Origin: Diplocarpon mali
Lineage: Eukaryota > Ascomycota > Leotiomycetes > Helotiales > Drepanopezizaceae
NCBI GenBank assembly: GCA_024741835.1
Contig: JAENRP010000154.1
Span: forward strand, 2,121 to 66,120
Length of the DNA stretch: 64,000 nt
Reading direction: 5' to 3'
The notes beneath the pieces are model-generated. The model ran no database searches. It was given only the letters and a program-made list of their open reading frames with translations, and had not been told where the DNA came from. The position numbers and the translations under genes are program-made. How positions within the stretch are numbered: the stretch's first letter is position 1; each line of letters begins with the position of its first letter. Below, in pieces: positions 20,986-32,605 of the stretch.

Positions 20986-22806
20986 ATGCTCTACCGACCT
21001 GTCCAGATGCTAATGCCACGGATCCTGGGCTTCTGCGGAAGCATTCCGAATCCAAGTCCTATACCACGAGCCGATATGCCTATTCCAAGCTCCGAGTATT
21101 CCTATCGCAGGCACCCACAGGCGGATAAACTACCAGCTGAGCCAACGCCCCTACCATTTCTTACCTTTATCCATGGTTTGCGAGGCTCTGGCGCAGTTCC
21201 ACCCCCTCCTGACGAGCCTGGTGAACCTCGCGACATGCCTTGCCATCCACCTCCCCGGCAGCCGGTTATCCGGTTTCATACCCGAAGATGCATATACGAC
21301 CGAGGCTTTAGCTGAGTTGCTTGGACTTGCCATTGACGATCACCGAGAGAGAAATCAGGGTGTTATCCCATCGGCCATAGCAGGGGAGCTTCTCTATGGG
21401 CAAGAATGGCCTCGAAGGCAACCCCTTTTCTCAACACGATGTCAAGCCATATTGTCGGGCTTGTAGGGATTTTTCCCAAGACTGATCCCTCGACCGGAGA
21501 CCAAGTAGCAACTTTCAGAAAACTCCTCTTGATTCCTGGTCCAATTTTCAATCTTTGGCGGAATTAGGATCGTCGTGGTGGACCGAAGAGTACTAGTGTG
21601 CACCGATTCGCCGGAGCTGACTCTGACCGTGAAACCAACCAGCTGCCGTATCGCTTCAGCGATCGGAGCAAACTCCGGTTTGGAGACTTGTGGCAAGTGG
21701 GGCATTGCCAATTTATAGACATGGTGTAGCGACGGGGGGTCCGCCCGGTAAAGAAACACGGGCTGGCCTTGAAGTGCCTGTGTTTCTCGTGGTAGACGAA
21801 GCCGATAGTATCACAAAATCGACCGAGATTGAGAAGATTGCTTGCTTTCTAGGTAAATCTCGTCCTGTTCAAACCGAGATTGACACCGATAGCCAGCCTG
21901 TTGTTGATACAGTCATCGCGGTTATGTCGGCGGACATCTAAATCCTTTCTAACCGTGAGGGCCACTCTCTGCACGACGATGCCTATGTCCACGTCTGCAC
22001 GACAATAAGCGAATCTGCACATGAAGACCCACCAACACCGACGGATAGAATGTCGGTGATTCCTCCCCAGTCGTCGAGGCCGAGGAAAGTCCTCAAGACT
22101 ACGATCCTTCCAGCCCCAGCATCACACGCTCCCTTGTATCAGCCGGCGTCAGTCGAAGTACTCGCCGGTCTAATTTCTGATTTCCTGTCCCGTCAGGTCT
22201 CACCTCGACTCTCGCTTGGTTGGCACTTACAGTTCCTCTCAACTTCGGGCAAATGGGACGTCAAAAACTTGGAGAAATAGCAGAAGGTCACGCCTGTCTC
22301 AGAGCCCATCGCCGGCGTCTCCCGTGCGATGAAGACTCTACGGGAGGTTGACGAGACCCATTGCCCCGAGGTCTTTGTGAAAGAATGGGGATTTCAAAAC
22401 CAAAGACATCGTAGACATTTCCCACGAGAGCCCTTCCTACGAACCCCGCGGTCTGGAGAAGGGCGGCGTCCACTACCACAAGTTCCCGACGGCAGCCAAG
22501 ATCCCGCCAACTGATGATGAGGTCACGGCGCTCATCGCCGTGATTGATGGGGTGCGCGAGGAGCAGCAAGTGCGAGCAAGAGAGGACTGGACCAATCCCC
22601 ATTTTATCCGGGTCCATTGCCATGACGCGCTCAACCGTACTGGCTACTTCATCGTGTGCTCTCTCGTGGAGCGAATTGGGTACGACGTCCTAGTAGCTTT
22701 CGATGAATTCGCACTCAGGCGGCCGAAAGGCATCAAGCATGTACATTTTAAGGATCATTTGTTTCTGCGCTCCTGCAAGGGTATCCAGAGAGCGCCGACG
22801 CCGTGA
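20986..22806 (+). pseudogene. Relic of alpha/beta-hydrolase / dual-specificity phosphatase fusion
   Basis: Protein-level remains of a two-domain fungal protein, spread over three frames. N-terminal alpha/beta-hydrolase: LPFLTFIHGL (frame of 20986), then after loss of about 2 nt LAQFHPLLTSLVNLATCLAI, then after loss of 1 nt the nucleophile elbow GHSRG at about 21373, HIVGLVGIFPK and LIPGPIFNLWR. A TAG at 21565-21567 interrupts it, and a further shift near 21685 leads to PVFLVVDEADSITKS. TAA at 21939 and TAG at 22278 (where Trp is expected, GKWDVKNLEK-stop-QKV) follow. After an extra base near 22401 comes the phosphatase: KDIVDISHESPSYEPRG and the catalytic CX5R loop VHCHDALNRTGY with RRPKGIKHVHF. 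At least four indels and three stops rule out expression of the full protein. Confidence 0.85.
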
Positions 22807-24138
22807 TGGGTATGGCAGCTCTGGATAGTAGGCGCGGTGTCTCTTGGGACTATTGCGCGGTGGCATTGGCGATGAGTAGGTGGCTCCAACATCCAGCATG
22901 TGTGGACCCCAGATGAGAACGATGTCGGTCTTTCGTGGGCTTCTCTTGACAGGGTTATTGAAGAGGGTCTGGCGGAGATGTACTCCTACGTAGCAGGCCG
23001 CCCGGATATCGGCATCCACGTCGCATACTCAACGCGGATTCTGACCCAAAAAAGTCAAGGGAGAAAAAGAACACGAGTTTTAGCGCCGGCGATAGAAAAA
23101 GTCTAAAACGGAAAAATGGATAGGACGTACAGAGGGAGGTATTCATATCTAGCTCCACTGCGAGTTTCTTCCGAGTATATGCAAAGGTAGTAAATGTCCT
23201 TGCTATTATTGATATCCTCATGCCAAGCTTGCTTCGGTCGGAGCAAGATGGAATACTCCTGCCCTTGGATCCTGATCTCTTCTCGAAGAATGAGGCCTGC
23301 CATGCTCCCTTGGAAATTTCCGCCGGAGAGGTCTGGCACGAGCAACCTACTTTGTCACAACCTTTTCACCATCGAGCATCTCCAGATCCACTGTGTCGAG
23401 TGCTCTGCAGCCTCATCATGCCCATGCTTAGCCAAGCCCAAGCAGCTTCACCCAGCCGACTTGGCTGGCACGCCCTATGTAGTTTATTATGTAATCCATC
23501 CCCCAAGCGATTTCCTCATGTAATCCGGCAGCATCATGTGACTTCCTCGTGCAGTTCCTCGTGCAGTTCCTCGTGCAAGGCCTCATGCAACTTCTCATGC
23601 AATTCCTCACGAAGCTTAGAGTTTCGTCTGATCGATGCCAAGTCGTGAATCAATTGCAACCGTCGTCATCCGGCAGATCTTCAGCCATACCCCTGAAGAC
23701 GACGTCCGCAAGGTCTAGACAAAGGCATTTGGCACTCTCGCCGTCCACGGTTCCCGTACCGCCCTGGCAACTTGGAAGCGTGCAGGCCGGGAGACATGCC
23801 ATGCAAGCAGCTATGTATGTGTCGATGAGTATCTTGGGCATGGGCACTGTAGGTCTGCACAAGCTCACTTGGGAGTCAAGATCACAGTCCGTACGAGGCT
23901 GACGGTGCGAGATATTCTCGTTCGCCAACCAGGGACCTCGAGGCTGCTGTCCAGCCCGGCGCGACCTGCTTACTAACTGCCGTCTTCTCGAGTAGCTCCG
24001 ACTTGCTGCACTTTGGTCGACGCTCGTATCCTGCCCCCTTCAATCTCCACGAAGTCCTCCAAGTGCATCTGTCCTCGCGCTGGAGAAGAGGATACGATGG
24101 CCGGCCGCCGGCACATGACGCAGACGCACTGAAATCTC
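22807..24138. other. Intergenic with 12-nt tandem repeat
   Basis: No supported gene. The right part should hold the promoter of the exporter-like gene. The repeat at 23542-23613 is listed separately. Confidence 0.45.
23542..23613. repeat. Six degenerate 12-nt tandem units
   Basis: Units read cttcctcgtgca, gttcctcgtgca (twice), aggcctcatgca, acttctcatgca and attcctcacgaa. Because the period is 12, each frame encodes a repeating four-residue unit, but no convincing gene contains it. Coding is therefore doubtful. Confidence 0.85.
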
Positions 24139-27100
24139 GTGACTTCATCTCCCTGCACCGAGCCGTATTTGTCGGGGATGGCTGGCGTCAGAGCCACCGA
24201 TACGTCTCCCCCGGGCCCCGGCAACCAGGCGAGAGAAGATGATCCAGGCCAGGAGCCCTCGAGGAGCGGGGATGGCAGCGCATCGAATATACATATTCCC
24301 GCCTCAGGGCCAGGGAGGAAGGCCTCGACGGCCGCTGGAGACGAGGAGAAGGGGAAGCCGTCGAAACTGAGGGGGATGTGGGCGGAGCTGGGACTGGATG
24401 CGGGCACGGTGATGATGATGTTCAAGTGAGTGCTCTGGCTCGGTGCCTGCGGTTCGGATTGTGTTGGGAGGATGGTCATTGACGGGCTGTCGCAGGGGCT
24501 CTGTTGCGCCGACGATAGGTATGTCGCGAGGTCAAGACCGGGGCGGGGCGGGGGAGGCTGACGACGGCTGGTGTAGGAATTGCCTTCTACCAAGCGGATT
24601 CCGTCGCCGCGACGTTCACCACGCTGGGGTATCTGGTTCCTATCATCACAGTCCTCAACGTGGCCATCATGCCAAGAGCCAAGTTCATCCAAACGATGAT
24701 ACTGAATACGATTGGCATCTGTGTTGGTTCGGTAAGCAGTCGGGACTTGGATTGTGCTTGAACTGGGCAGGATCGCTGACTTTGCAGGCCGTTGCTCTGC
24801 TGGGCATCTGGTCCGGTGTGCAGGCGAGGAAGAACACGACGCCTGTTGAGTCGACGGCGACGTATAATTCTTCGCAAGCCGCGTGAGCTCATTCTTGACC
24901 ATCCCACGAGAAGAGTGTTGACTGACTGTCCCAGTATCTGCGCCATCTGGCTCTTTGCGAATATCTGGTTCGTAAATGTGCTTAGGGCCAAATTGCCTGC
25001 GTTACAATTCCCGGTGATTATGTACAGCATTTTCACCAACGTGGCGTTCACCTACGGACCTCTATTTCCGACTATGGAGGCTGGCGAGTCTCTCATCAAG
25101 CAGCTTCTTGAGGGCTTCTTGACGGCTTTTGCTCTCTCCTTGGGGGTTAATCTACTTGTCATCCCGGTAAGCTCGAGGACCGTGGTCTTCAGTAAGTCAC
25201 CTATTTCATGATCCACTCATCAAAGCAGCACTCCAGGAGCTAACCCCAGTCGAAGAGGGGCAAGCAGGATACATACAGCTAGTCAGAGGCATCCTCAAGG
25301 CCCAGACCACATATCTCCAAAGCTTGGAGACTAGTAACATGTTCGCGCCATCCCAGGCACCATCTGACAGCGACAGCAAGCACAAGTTGAAGCAGCAGGA
25401 TAAGAAAAACGGCCCCCACCCAGCTCAAAATCCCCAAGCCAAAGCTTTGAAGGATATGCTCACCGCCTTGACCGGCCTCCATGGGAAGCTCTACGGCGAC
25501 ATCCCATTCGCAAAGCGAGAGTTTGCGTGGGGAAAACTCAGCGCCAAGGACCTCGACGAGATATTTGCGCTGTTCAGAGGAATACTGATCCCCTTGATCG
25601 GCATGAGCACCATCACAGACATCTTCGAGAGGATCGCTGAGAGGCGCGGGTGGGTGTCAGTCCCAAACTCGAAGTTCAACGAGGTGGAGGCCTGGGAGAA
25701 AGGTCATGCGGAGGATGAGGAGGAGGAGAAGCAAGCTTGGAACGAGATCATGAAGACGCTGCATGAGCCGTTTGAAGTCGTCACTGCTGCTATGGACGAG
25801 GGGTTGCATCATGCTGGCTTGGCGCTGGAACTGATTCCCAAGCCGAAGACGAAGAAAAGCCATGATGTTGAGGGACGCGGAGATGAGGCTCAGCCCGGGG
25901 ACGCTTCGTTTGCGGCTTACTTGCATAACAAAATGACAGAATTCTACTCGAAGCGAGGAGCGACTCTCAGAGCGTGGGCCAAGCAGAAGGGGTTGGATGA
26001 GGCCCAGTTCGACAGTGCTCAATCTCCTGGGCCAGGAGACGCTTGGACGGAGAACGAGTCCAAGCATAGAAGGGATCAACAGCAGCTCTACTTAATTCTC
26101 TACCTCGAACATCTACTATACTCAACCGGAGTCGCGATCCTAGAACTCGTCAAGTTCGCGGACAAGAAGGTCGAGGAGGGAACGATGAAGAAGAAACGAC
26201 TCATCAGCCCGGGTCAGAAGAGGCTGAGGAAGTGGATCATGGCTATCAGCCACGAGGACAGCTCGCCTGATACCAACACGCCAGATTCGCTGGAGGCTGG
26301 GAACAACACGATCTATCTGGGCTCGGGCTTTAACCCTAAGAAAGATCCTGAGCACCTACCTCCACAGAATGCATGGCAGAAATTTGGGAACGGCATACGG
26401 GCTATTCCTCATTTTTTGGGGAGCACAGAGTCTGCGTTTGGCTTCCGCGGTATGCACCTGCCCCAGGTCATGTCATTTCCCTCGGATCCTCTTGATGGTG
26501 TAATGCTGACCGCCCGGGTTCTTCAGTTGCGTGTGCCACGTTGACCATTGGAATCGTCGCGTTCCTAGAAGACACACAGATCTTCTTCATAGAGCAAAGA
26601 CTTGTCTGGGCCATGATTATCATTGCCATAGGGATGACCATGACCTCCGGCCAATCTGTCTTTGGATTCTTCGGTCGCGTTGCGGGGACCTCGCTGGCCA
26701 TGGTGTTTTCTATCGTGATGTGGTACATCCCAAACCAAAATACCGCTGGGATCATCGTCTTCCTTTGGCTCTTCATCTTTCTCGAGATGTACTTCTTCAT
26801 CAAGTTCCCTCGCTTCATTCCCATATGGCTAGTGTGCATCGTCACTCAAGTCTTGATCATTGGCTACGAGCTCCAGGTCAGGAAAATTGGTATTGCAGCT
26901 GCTTCTGCTTCTGGGCAGCCCTACTATCCGTAAGTCACGTCCGTCCGTCTAGAGTCGACCTGACGAGAGGCGTAGCATCTATGAGCTCGCGCCGTACCGG
27001 TTAGCATGCGTAGCAGGCGGCTCTCTCGTCGCGTTTACCTGGACTATCTTCCCCTACCCTCTCTCGGATCGAAGCTGGCTCCGCAAAGACCTCGGCTCGA

Positions 27101-27895
27101 CGCTGTATCTCCTCGCAAACTACTACAGCGTTGTGCACTCCACGACAGGAGCTCGGATGCATAACTCGGAAGGCGACCTGAATCTCAAGTCATCTCCCGG
27201 GAAGCAACTGGAAAAAGCCCGCCACAAGATACTCGGCAAACTGCTGATGCTGATCCCGTCTCTGAAGCAGCATACCGATTTCCAGAGATGGGAGCCCTCG
27301 ATCGGAGGGAAGTTCCCACGGGTATTTGCTCCCTTGTCGTTGGCTCGGTTCGAGAACACCCTCTAACCGAGACTAGAAAACATACGACGCTATCACCCTC
27401 CGCACCTCAAACATCATGAACTACCTCTCCCTAATGTCCTACGCCACGCAGTCCTGGTCCCAAGACCACGGCTCCCCCTACCCCAACACCCGGCCGGAAA
27501 CACGCCGCGAATGGCTGCACGACCTCTCCGCGCTCGTCGACAGCGTCGGTCCCACGTCGCACTCCATCACCTCCGTGCTCTCCATGCTCTCGGCCTCCGT
27601 GACCCAAGGCACTGCCCTCCCACCGTACATCCAGCTGCCCGAACACTACAACCTCAGTCGCCGCCTGGAGCGGCTGGACAAAGGTATTCTGGACGTGAGG
27701 CATGTCGAGGAGCCGGGCTACTCGGCGTATGCGGTGTTGCAGGTTTGTAGCAGTCTTGTGACGGATGATCTGAGGCGGTTGGTGGGCGATGTCAAGGAGC
27801 TGGTCGGGGAGACAGACTTCTCGTTTAGGGTGAAGGAGAGCGAGGCGCGTCTGGGGAGCGAGAGGGAGGAGGATGAGAAGGGGAAGAGGGATTGA
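24139..27895 (+). CDS. Aromatic-acid-exporter-like membrane protein (FUSC / ArAE_2, DUF2421)
   Basis: Large membrane protein of the fungal ArAE/fusaric-acid-resistance-like family (also called brefeldin-A-sensitivity-related). It probably exports organic or aromatic acids; the substrate is unknown. Nine exons join in frame to 1,094 aa: 24139-24425, 24496-24518, 24577-24731, 24788-24882, 24935-25191, 25250-26449, 26527-26929, 26976-27321, 27377-27895. Two blocks of membrane helices are visible: residues about 100-270 (FTTLGYLVPIITVLNVAIM, TAFALSLGVNLLVIPVSSR) and about 675-840 (LVWAMIIIAIGMTMTSGQSV, FLWLFIFLEMYFFIKFPRF). A roughly 400-residue charged cytosolic region lies between them. The C-terminal domain fits DUF2421. 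The ATG gives a polar, disordered N-terminus of about 90 residues. Exon 2 is only 23 nt. Confidence 0.9.
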
Positions 27896-28754
27896 GGGGA
27901 TGTTTTGACGTTGGTGGTTGGGTTGGGATGGTTCTACGGAGTCTTGGAATGTATGAGCACGTCGGAGAGTCACTGTCACTTGAACGCATCTGCTTCTATT
28001 CCGACACCTTTGTTGATTCTTTGAATTCTCTATCAGGTACTTGCGCCTCCGGCATATCGACCCGACAACTCCCGTCCCCTCGCACAAGCCCTCACCTAGG
28101 CATTCTCGATCCTAGCTTTCTGCTTATCGGGCCGGTGATCCGGTGCACTCAAAGCTGCCCATTTCCGCAAGTCGCAGCACGCCAACGACCCGTCCGCACC
28201 CCCTTGCCACTCAAAACAGACGAGCTAGCAGCGTAGGTATTCCTCCGACCCCACGAGCCCCCTTTACCGCTCCCGAAGAGCCCTGGGCCTGCCCCTCGTC
28301 CTGCTGTCTTCTTTTCAGCCTCCTCTCCCAACTGCCCGGGTGGGCTGGCGCAGGGCCGAAGGGGGGACGGTAGGACTCGCCGCTCTTGGGGGCCTGCTGC
28401 GATGGAGAGCCCGATCGTCGTCTCTGTCGACCCGAGCCCTAACCGAAGAAAACCAGCCTCCATCTACCTCGACGCGCATCAGGTCACACCCGGCGTTCAG
28501 GCGGTATCCCATAACCCAGCGCGACAAGTGCGCTTCGATGCGCGCGCGAGAAGAGCTCAGCTCAGCGCTCCCGGTCCACGCCCAAAGGTGCCGGTCGTAC
28601 TTGGAGGATAGAAGTCCAAGTGATAGCGATGTTGAACTAGAAGAAGAGGAGAGGAGAGGGAAAGGAAGGGGTATAGGATCCGAAGAGAGCTTGGTTCGTG
28701 AGGACCCAACACGTCTCTTTTCACGGTTCGGACATATGTCCTTTGTTTATTCTT

Positions 28755-28890
28755 CTCTTTCTTCTTTCTTCTTTCTTCTTTCTTCTTTCTTCTTTCTTCT
28801 TTCTTCTTTCTTCTTTCTTCTTTCTTCTTTCTTCTTTCCTTTCTCCTCTCCTCTCCTCTCCTCTCCTCTCCCCCCCTTCTTTTTTTTTCC
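28755..28890. repeat. Pyrimidine microsatellite
   Basis: A run of about eleven ttctttc 7-mers is followed by about six ctcct 5-mers, then poly-C and poly-T. The plus strand is almost purely C and T for about 130 nt. Confidence 0.95.
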
Positions 28891-29025
28891 CCAGCAGCCT
28901 GCTCGTGCTAATACTTCTTACTTACCTGATCCCATGGTGCAGGCCTCCCCGTCGGTTAGTCTGGGGACGCCGTGTATCTTGCCTTGCCTTGCTTCGTGGA
29001 CCTTCTCTCGTCCCGGCTGACCGTC

Positions 29026-29071
29026 CCTTTCTCTTTCTCTTTCCCTTTCCCTTCCCTTCCCTTCCCTTCCC
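29026..29071. repeat. Second pyrimidine microsatellite
   Basis: ctttctctttctctttccc passing into cttcc units. It is a shorter copy-rich pyrimidine tract of the same kind as at 28755. Confidence 0.85.
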
Positions 29072-29568
29072 TGCTCTACCGACCGAGCTTCACCCCACCT
29101 CACCTCATGACTGGGGCCCCAAACGGCCTCTCGGTGACCCGGGCAGTGCGGAGCGAACCCTCGGGTTTCCCGGCCTCGTTTCCTCTCTCTCTCTCTTCCT
29201 CTCTTCTTGCTCCGCCCTCTACGACAAAGACGAGGAGAAAGAAAGGTAAGCTGCTTTAGGTTGACAGCTCGAGAGGAACTGCATGTTTGACCTACATAGC
29301 ATGCAGTGGTTAGGTGATAGGGCCATGCCGGAGGGTCAATAACACCCGAAATCTTATCGTCGTGAAGGCTAGACGGAGTAAATTCCAGGGTCAAGAGGTG
29401 TTGGTGTGAACACGCAAGGGGTGGATTCTCGGCTTTGCAGCTTTTGCTTGTCATCTATCAATTGGCGACATTGCACACCCCTAAAAATTAGCAAGAGCAA
29501 AAAAAATGAAAAATGAAAAAATATTCCCCGTGGCACTTGATAGTGGTAATTTGAATTCAGATACTACA

Positions 29569-31657
29569 CTAAAAAGAATACTCCTCGACATGTAAAAAGA
29601 TCCCCTGCGCCCCCGTGCCCTTGTGCACGCCCCTCTCGTCGCTCAACCGCACCACCTCGTTCCTGACCGTACCCACGAGACTCTTGCCTCCACACACCGC
29701 GATGGCCGTCTCGCCGCCAGTCATCTCGACCGGATGGCGGATAAAAGTCGATATGCTGGGTCGTGCGTACGAGTAGGTTGTCTCTTTAGCTCTGGCCTGT
29801 AGTGGGGGGGTGCTGGGGCCAGCGCAGCAGCAAGGCCCGGAGGCTTCGCTACAGCTACAGCAGCATTGGGTGGTGCTGGCATTTTTGTTGGGCGAGGGAG
29901 AGGGCGAGGGTTTGGAGAAGCTGGATCTGGAGCTGGCGGAGGAGTGCGCCTGCACGAGAACACAAGGCGGGTCTTTCTTTTGGCCTACTCTGCTACTGCC
30001 GTCGCTAGATCCAGCTTTCTCTTCCAGAACCATGTCGTCGAGAAGCTGGTTATCTTTGCTCCTGCTTTCGCTCTCGGATGTAGAGGATGCGTGACCCGTG
30101 ACAGCAATCTCGACTTCTAAGTCGATGCCACAGGCTTCGGCTCTTCCTAGGGCTTTGGAGAGGCGATGCCCGAAGTACTGGCTGTAAGTACGGTCTCGAA
30201 CGATGAGGAGGAAGAATATTCGCTGGGTGCAGATAGTATTCGGACTTGCGAGAATACTCTCGAGGATTGGAAGGGTGAAAGATGCGCCGGTGGAAGCCGA
30301 GATCAGGATCAGAGTCTCGTAGCCTTCCCATCTAGGAGGAGCTCCGTAGGGCCCGGATATGAAGCCTGTGAGCGAGTCTTGTGCCGTTCCAGGGTTCTTC
30401 TTTGCAAAGCTGTGGATTCGTTTAGAGAACCCGGATTGGGCTCGAATCGCAAGCTGGATCTCATTGCAGTGGCACTCGCCTCGCGTCGGGTAGGGACTGG
30501 CGATGGTGAAGGGGTGGGATTCGAGGGCGCCAAGGTACGGCAGCCAGAGATACAAGTGCTGCCCCGCTTTCCAGGAGATATGGACGTCTTTAATTGTGAC
30601 GATAGTCAGGTCGTTGCCGATTGCCTCCGTCTCGATCTCGTGACCGATACGCTGCGTTCCGTTGCATGCTTTCTTGGGAAGGACTCTGAAGTTCTTCAGA
30701 ATCATCAAGATCCCTCGCAGTACCCAGTCCGAGGAGACGGCTGCGATGGCGAACCAGATGTTGTATCGAGCATAGGCGGGAACATGGACATAGAGAAGCC
30801 AAACAAACACACCCGCTGCCGCGATGTGCTGCAAGACGAACAACTCATAGGCCATACGTCGCAAGGGCGAGAGTGAAGAGATGACGGTCCAGACCAGCAC
30901 CCCCCAGGCTGCCAAGCCGTATTTGACCATGGGCATCGCATCCAGCTCAAGCGCGACGAAATCAGCCCTTACCCACTCCGTCAAGAAGAAACCGCCGTGT
31001 ATCGTAACGGTGAGCAGCAGAGTCCTCGACACCCATCTATGTAACCAGTTCAGTCGCTCATGCGAGCTCCCAATAACGAAACCAACGAGACTCGACTTTG
31101 TTGCCAGCAGGTAGACGAGCGGAACCTGCGTCACCCCGATCCACGCATTGCGGAAGCCCAGCCGCTCATAGTAGTTTGCATCATGTACGATGGCCTTGTA
31201 GGTCATCATGTATACGATGACGGCCCAGTAGCAGCAGAGCACGAGGCATCGCCCCAGTGGAGGAGGGCTCAGCCACGAAAAGCGGCCGCTGAGATGAAGC
31301 TGGGGATAACTCGTCTCGCGGAGAACGGCGGTGCATGTCGCGTAGACCTGCACGGGGAAGCTGTTGACCCTTGTCGGGTACTTGGTGGATTTTCTTATAC
31401 GGCATTCTCTTATTCTGTGCGAAGGTCAGACCGAGATGTTGTGTGTATCTGCCGTAACTTTGACTCGCCACATGGGACTGGAGATCTACCGACCTGCTCC
31501 AAGTTTGACAGTACTCCACCCCTCTCAGCAGCAGACAGAATCCCATGATACCAGCAATAATGTACCAAAACGTCCTCGCCAGTTCCGAGTCGAGGGTCCG
31601 GAACATGGGACTCGACGACATGCTCATGCCGTCCATCCTCCTTTGAAGATAGCTCAT
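29569..31657 (-). CDS. Ferric/cupric reductase transmembrane protein (FRE family)
   Basis: Plasma-membrane flavocytochrome b that moves electrons from NADPH through FAD and two hemes to extracellular Fe(III) or Cu(II). Exons 31657-31494 and 31393-29569 join in phase 2 to 662 aa. The bis-heme histidines are visible as H173/H187 and H244/H258, each pair with 13 residues between (LHRW...IHGG and LQHI...YVHV). HPFTIAS at about 348-354 is the FAD-binding motif and SGPYGAP at about 401-407 the NADPH-site motif. The N-terminus (MDGMSMSSSPMF, ELARTFWYIIAG) fits fungal Fre proteins. Unusual is a cluster of seven cysteines at about 565-580 (CCCSC...CCC) inside a low-complexity Ser/Pro linker before the last NADPH-domain strand. 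The gene is divergent from the BIM1-like gene. Metal preference cannot be read from sequence. Confidence 0.93.
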
Positions 31658-32605
31658 CGTGACGGTCTGTGTCGGTGGTTCAGCAATGAGAGGAAAGTTG
31701 CACGATATTCAGGCGACCAGCGATGATTAGGGCTCATGTTTTTCTGATAGGAGAGCTGCCCAAGCCGCGATCTTAAGACGAGGCTTTGACTGTTGAGCAC
31801 AGCAAAGAGATGTATGGGTGAATGATTCCACGCCGTCACGGAAAGAGGCGTAGGCGGAGGATGCGGACGCCTGAGAGCGCACGCTTGCTCCGCATCATGC
31901 CTTGCTCACCACGTTCACCCCAAAGCCGAACGAAACGATCAGGAATTGGACGGACGGCCGACACGATGTCATACCAGCGAGGGGATTTCCCGGCATCCCA
32001 AGCCGCGTTGACTCGGGCAGAAGAGAGAAGGGAAGAGAGAGAAAGAGAGTGAGAAGAGATGGATGGTCTGGACAGACAAATGTCAAGTGCGTGCATAGCA
32101 TGAAGTCGACGACGGACAAAGCTCTGCGGCCGCCACAGCGCCACAACCTGCTCAGAAAATGGACTCAAACCCGCGCTGACAAATCAGCAGGCTGTGGCGC
32201 GAGCTAGGTGAGATGGCTATCGGCGATCAGAACAAGCTCTCTTGACGGCTGGGCGGGGAACGAGGGGCACAAGCATCCAAGCGGAAACGCTTGTCCGCGA
32301 TGCGATGAAATGCGATGCTGGTGGGAGGTTAGCAGCATCGCGGGCTGGCATATTCTGGATCAACCGGAAGGGAATGGGATCAGTTGGAATCTGTCGGCAA
32401 ACCTACATCGAAGCTTAAGTTGCGGCATTTCCCTAGTGACCCTACCCGCCTCCTCTCTTCGCCAGCTTGCGAACCCAGATCTTATCTCTCACAACTTTCC
32501 ACGGTCAAGGAAGCACTGCTCGTACTGAGTCGGCGAGTTTCCCAGCCAGCGAGACAATCTACCTCCAGAGCAGGCCATTCCAATCCCTCCCACGAGAATT
32601 CAGAG
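31658..32605. promoter_or_regulatory. Shared promoter region of reductase and BIM1-like genes
   Basis: 948 bp between divergent starts. Two CTTGCTC heptamers lie at 31884-31890 and 31901-31907; the second, read as TTGCTCA, matches seven of eight bases of the yeast Mac1 copper-response site TTTGCTCA. An imperfect inverted repeat (17-bp arms, 15 matching) lies at 32138-32154 and 32184-32200. Binding is inferred, not shown. Confidence 0.5.

Larger units (their letters stand above)
27896..29568. other. Intergenic, low-complexity rich
   Basis: Lies between two convergent genes (plus-strand exporter, minus-strand reductase). It contains the pyrimidine repeats listed separately and AT-rich sequence near 29490-29560 that may be terminator DNA. 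Open frames here are produced by the repeats. No gene seen. Confidence 0.55.

Noticed and set aside
22900..23106. Open frame after the phosphatase relic
   Set aside because: Short, unlike any family I know, and not a continuation of the phosphatase domain.
28340..29249. Long frames with repeated FFLLSSF residues
   Set aside because: They are translations of the pyrimidine microsatellite and its flanks, not a gene.
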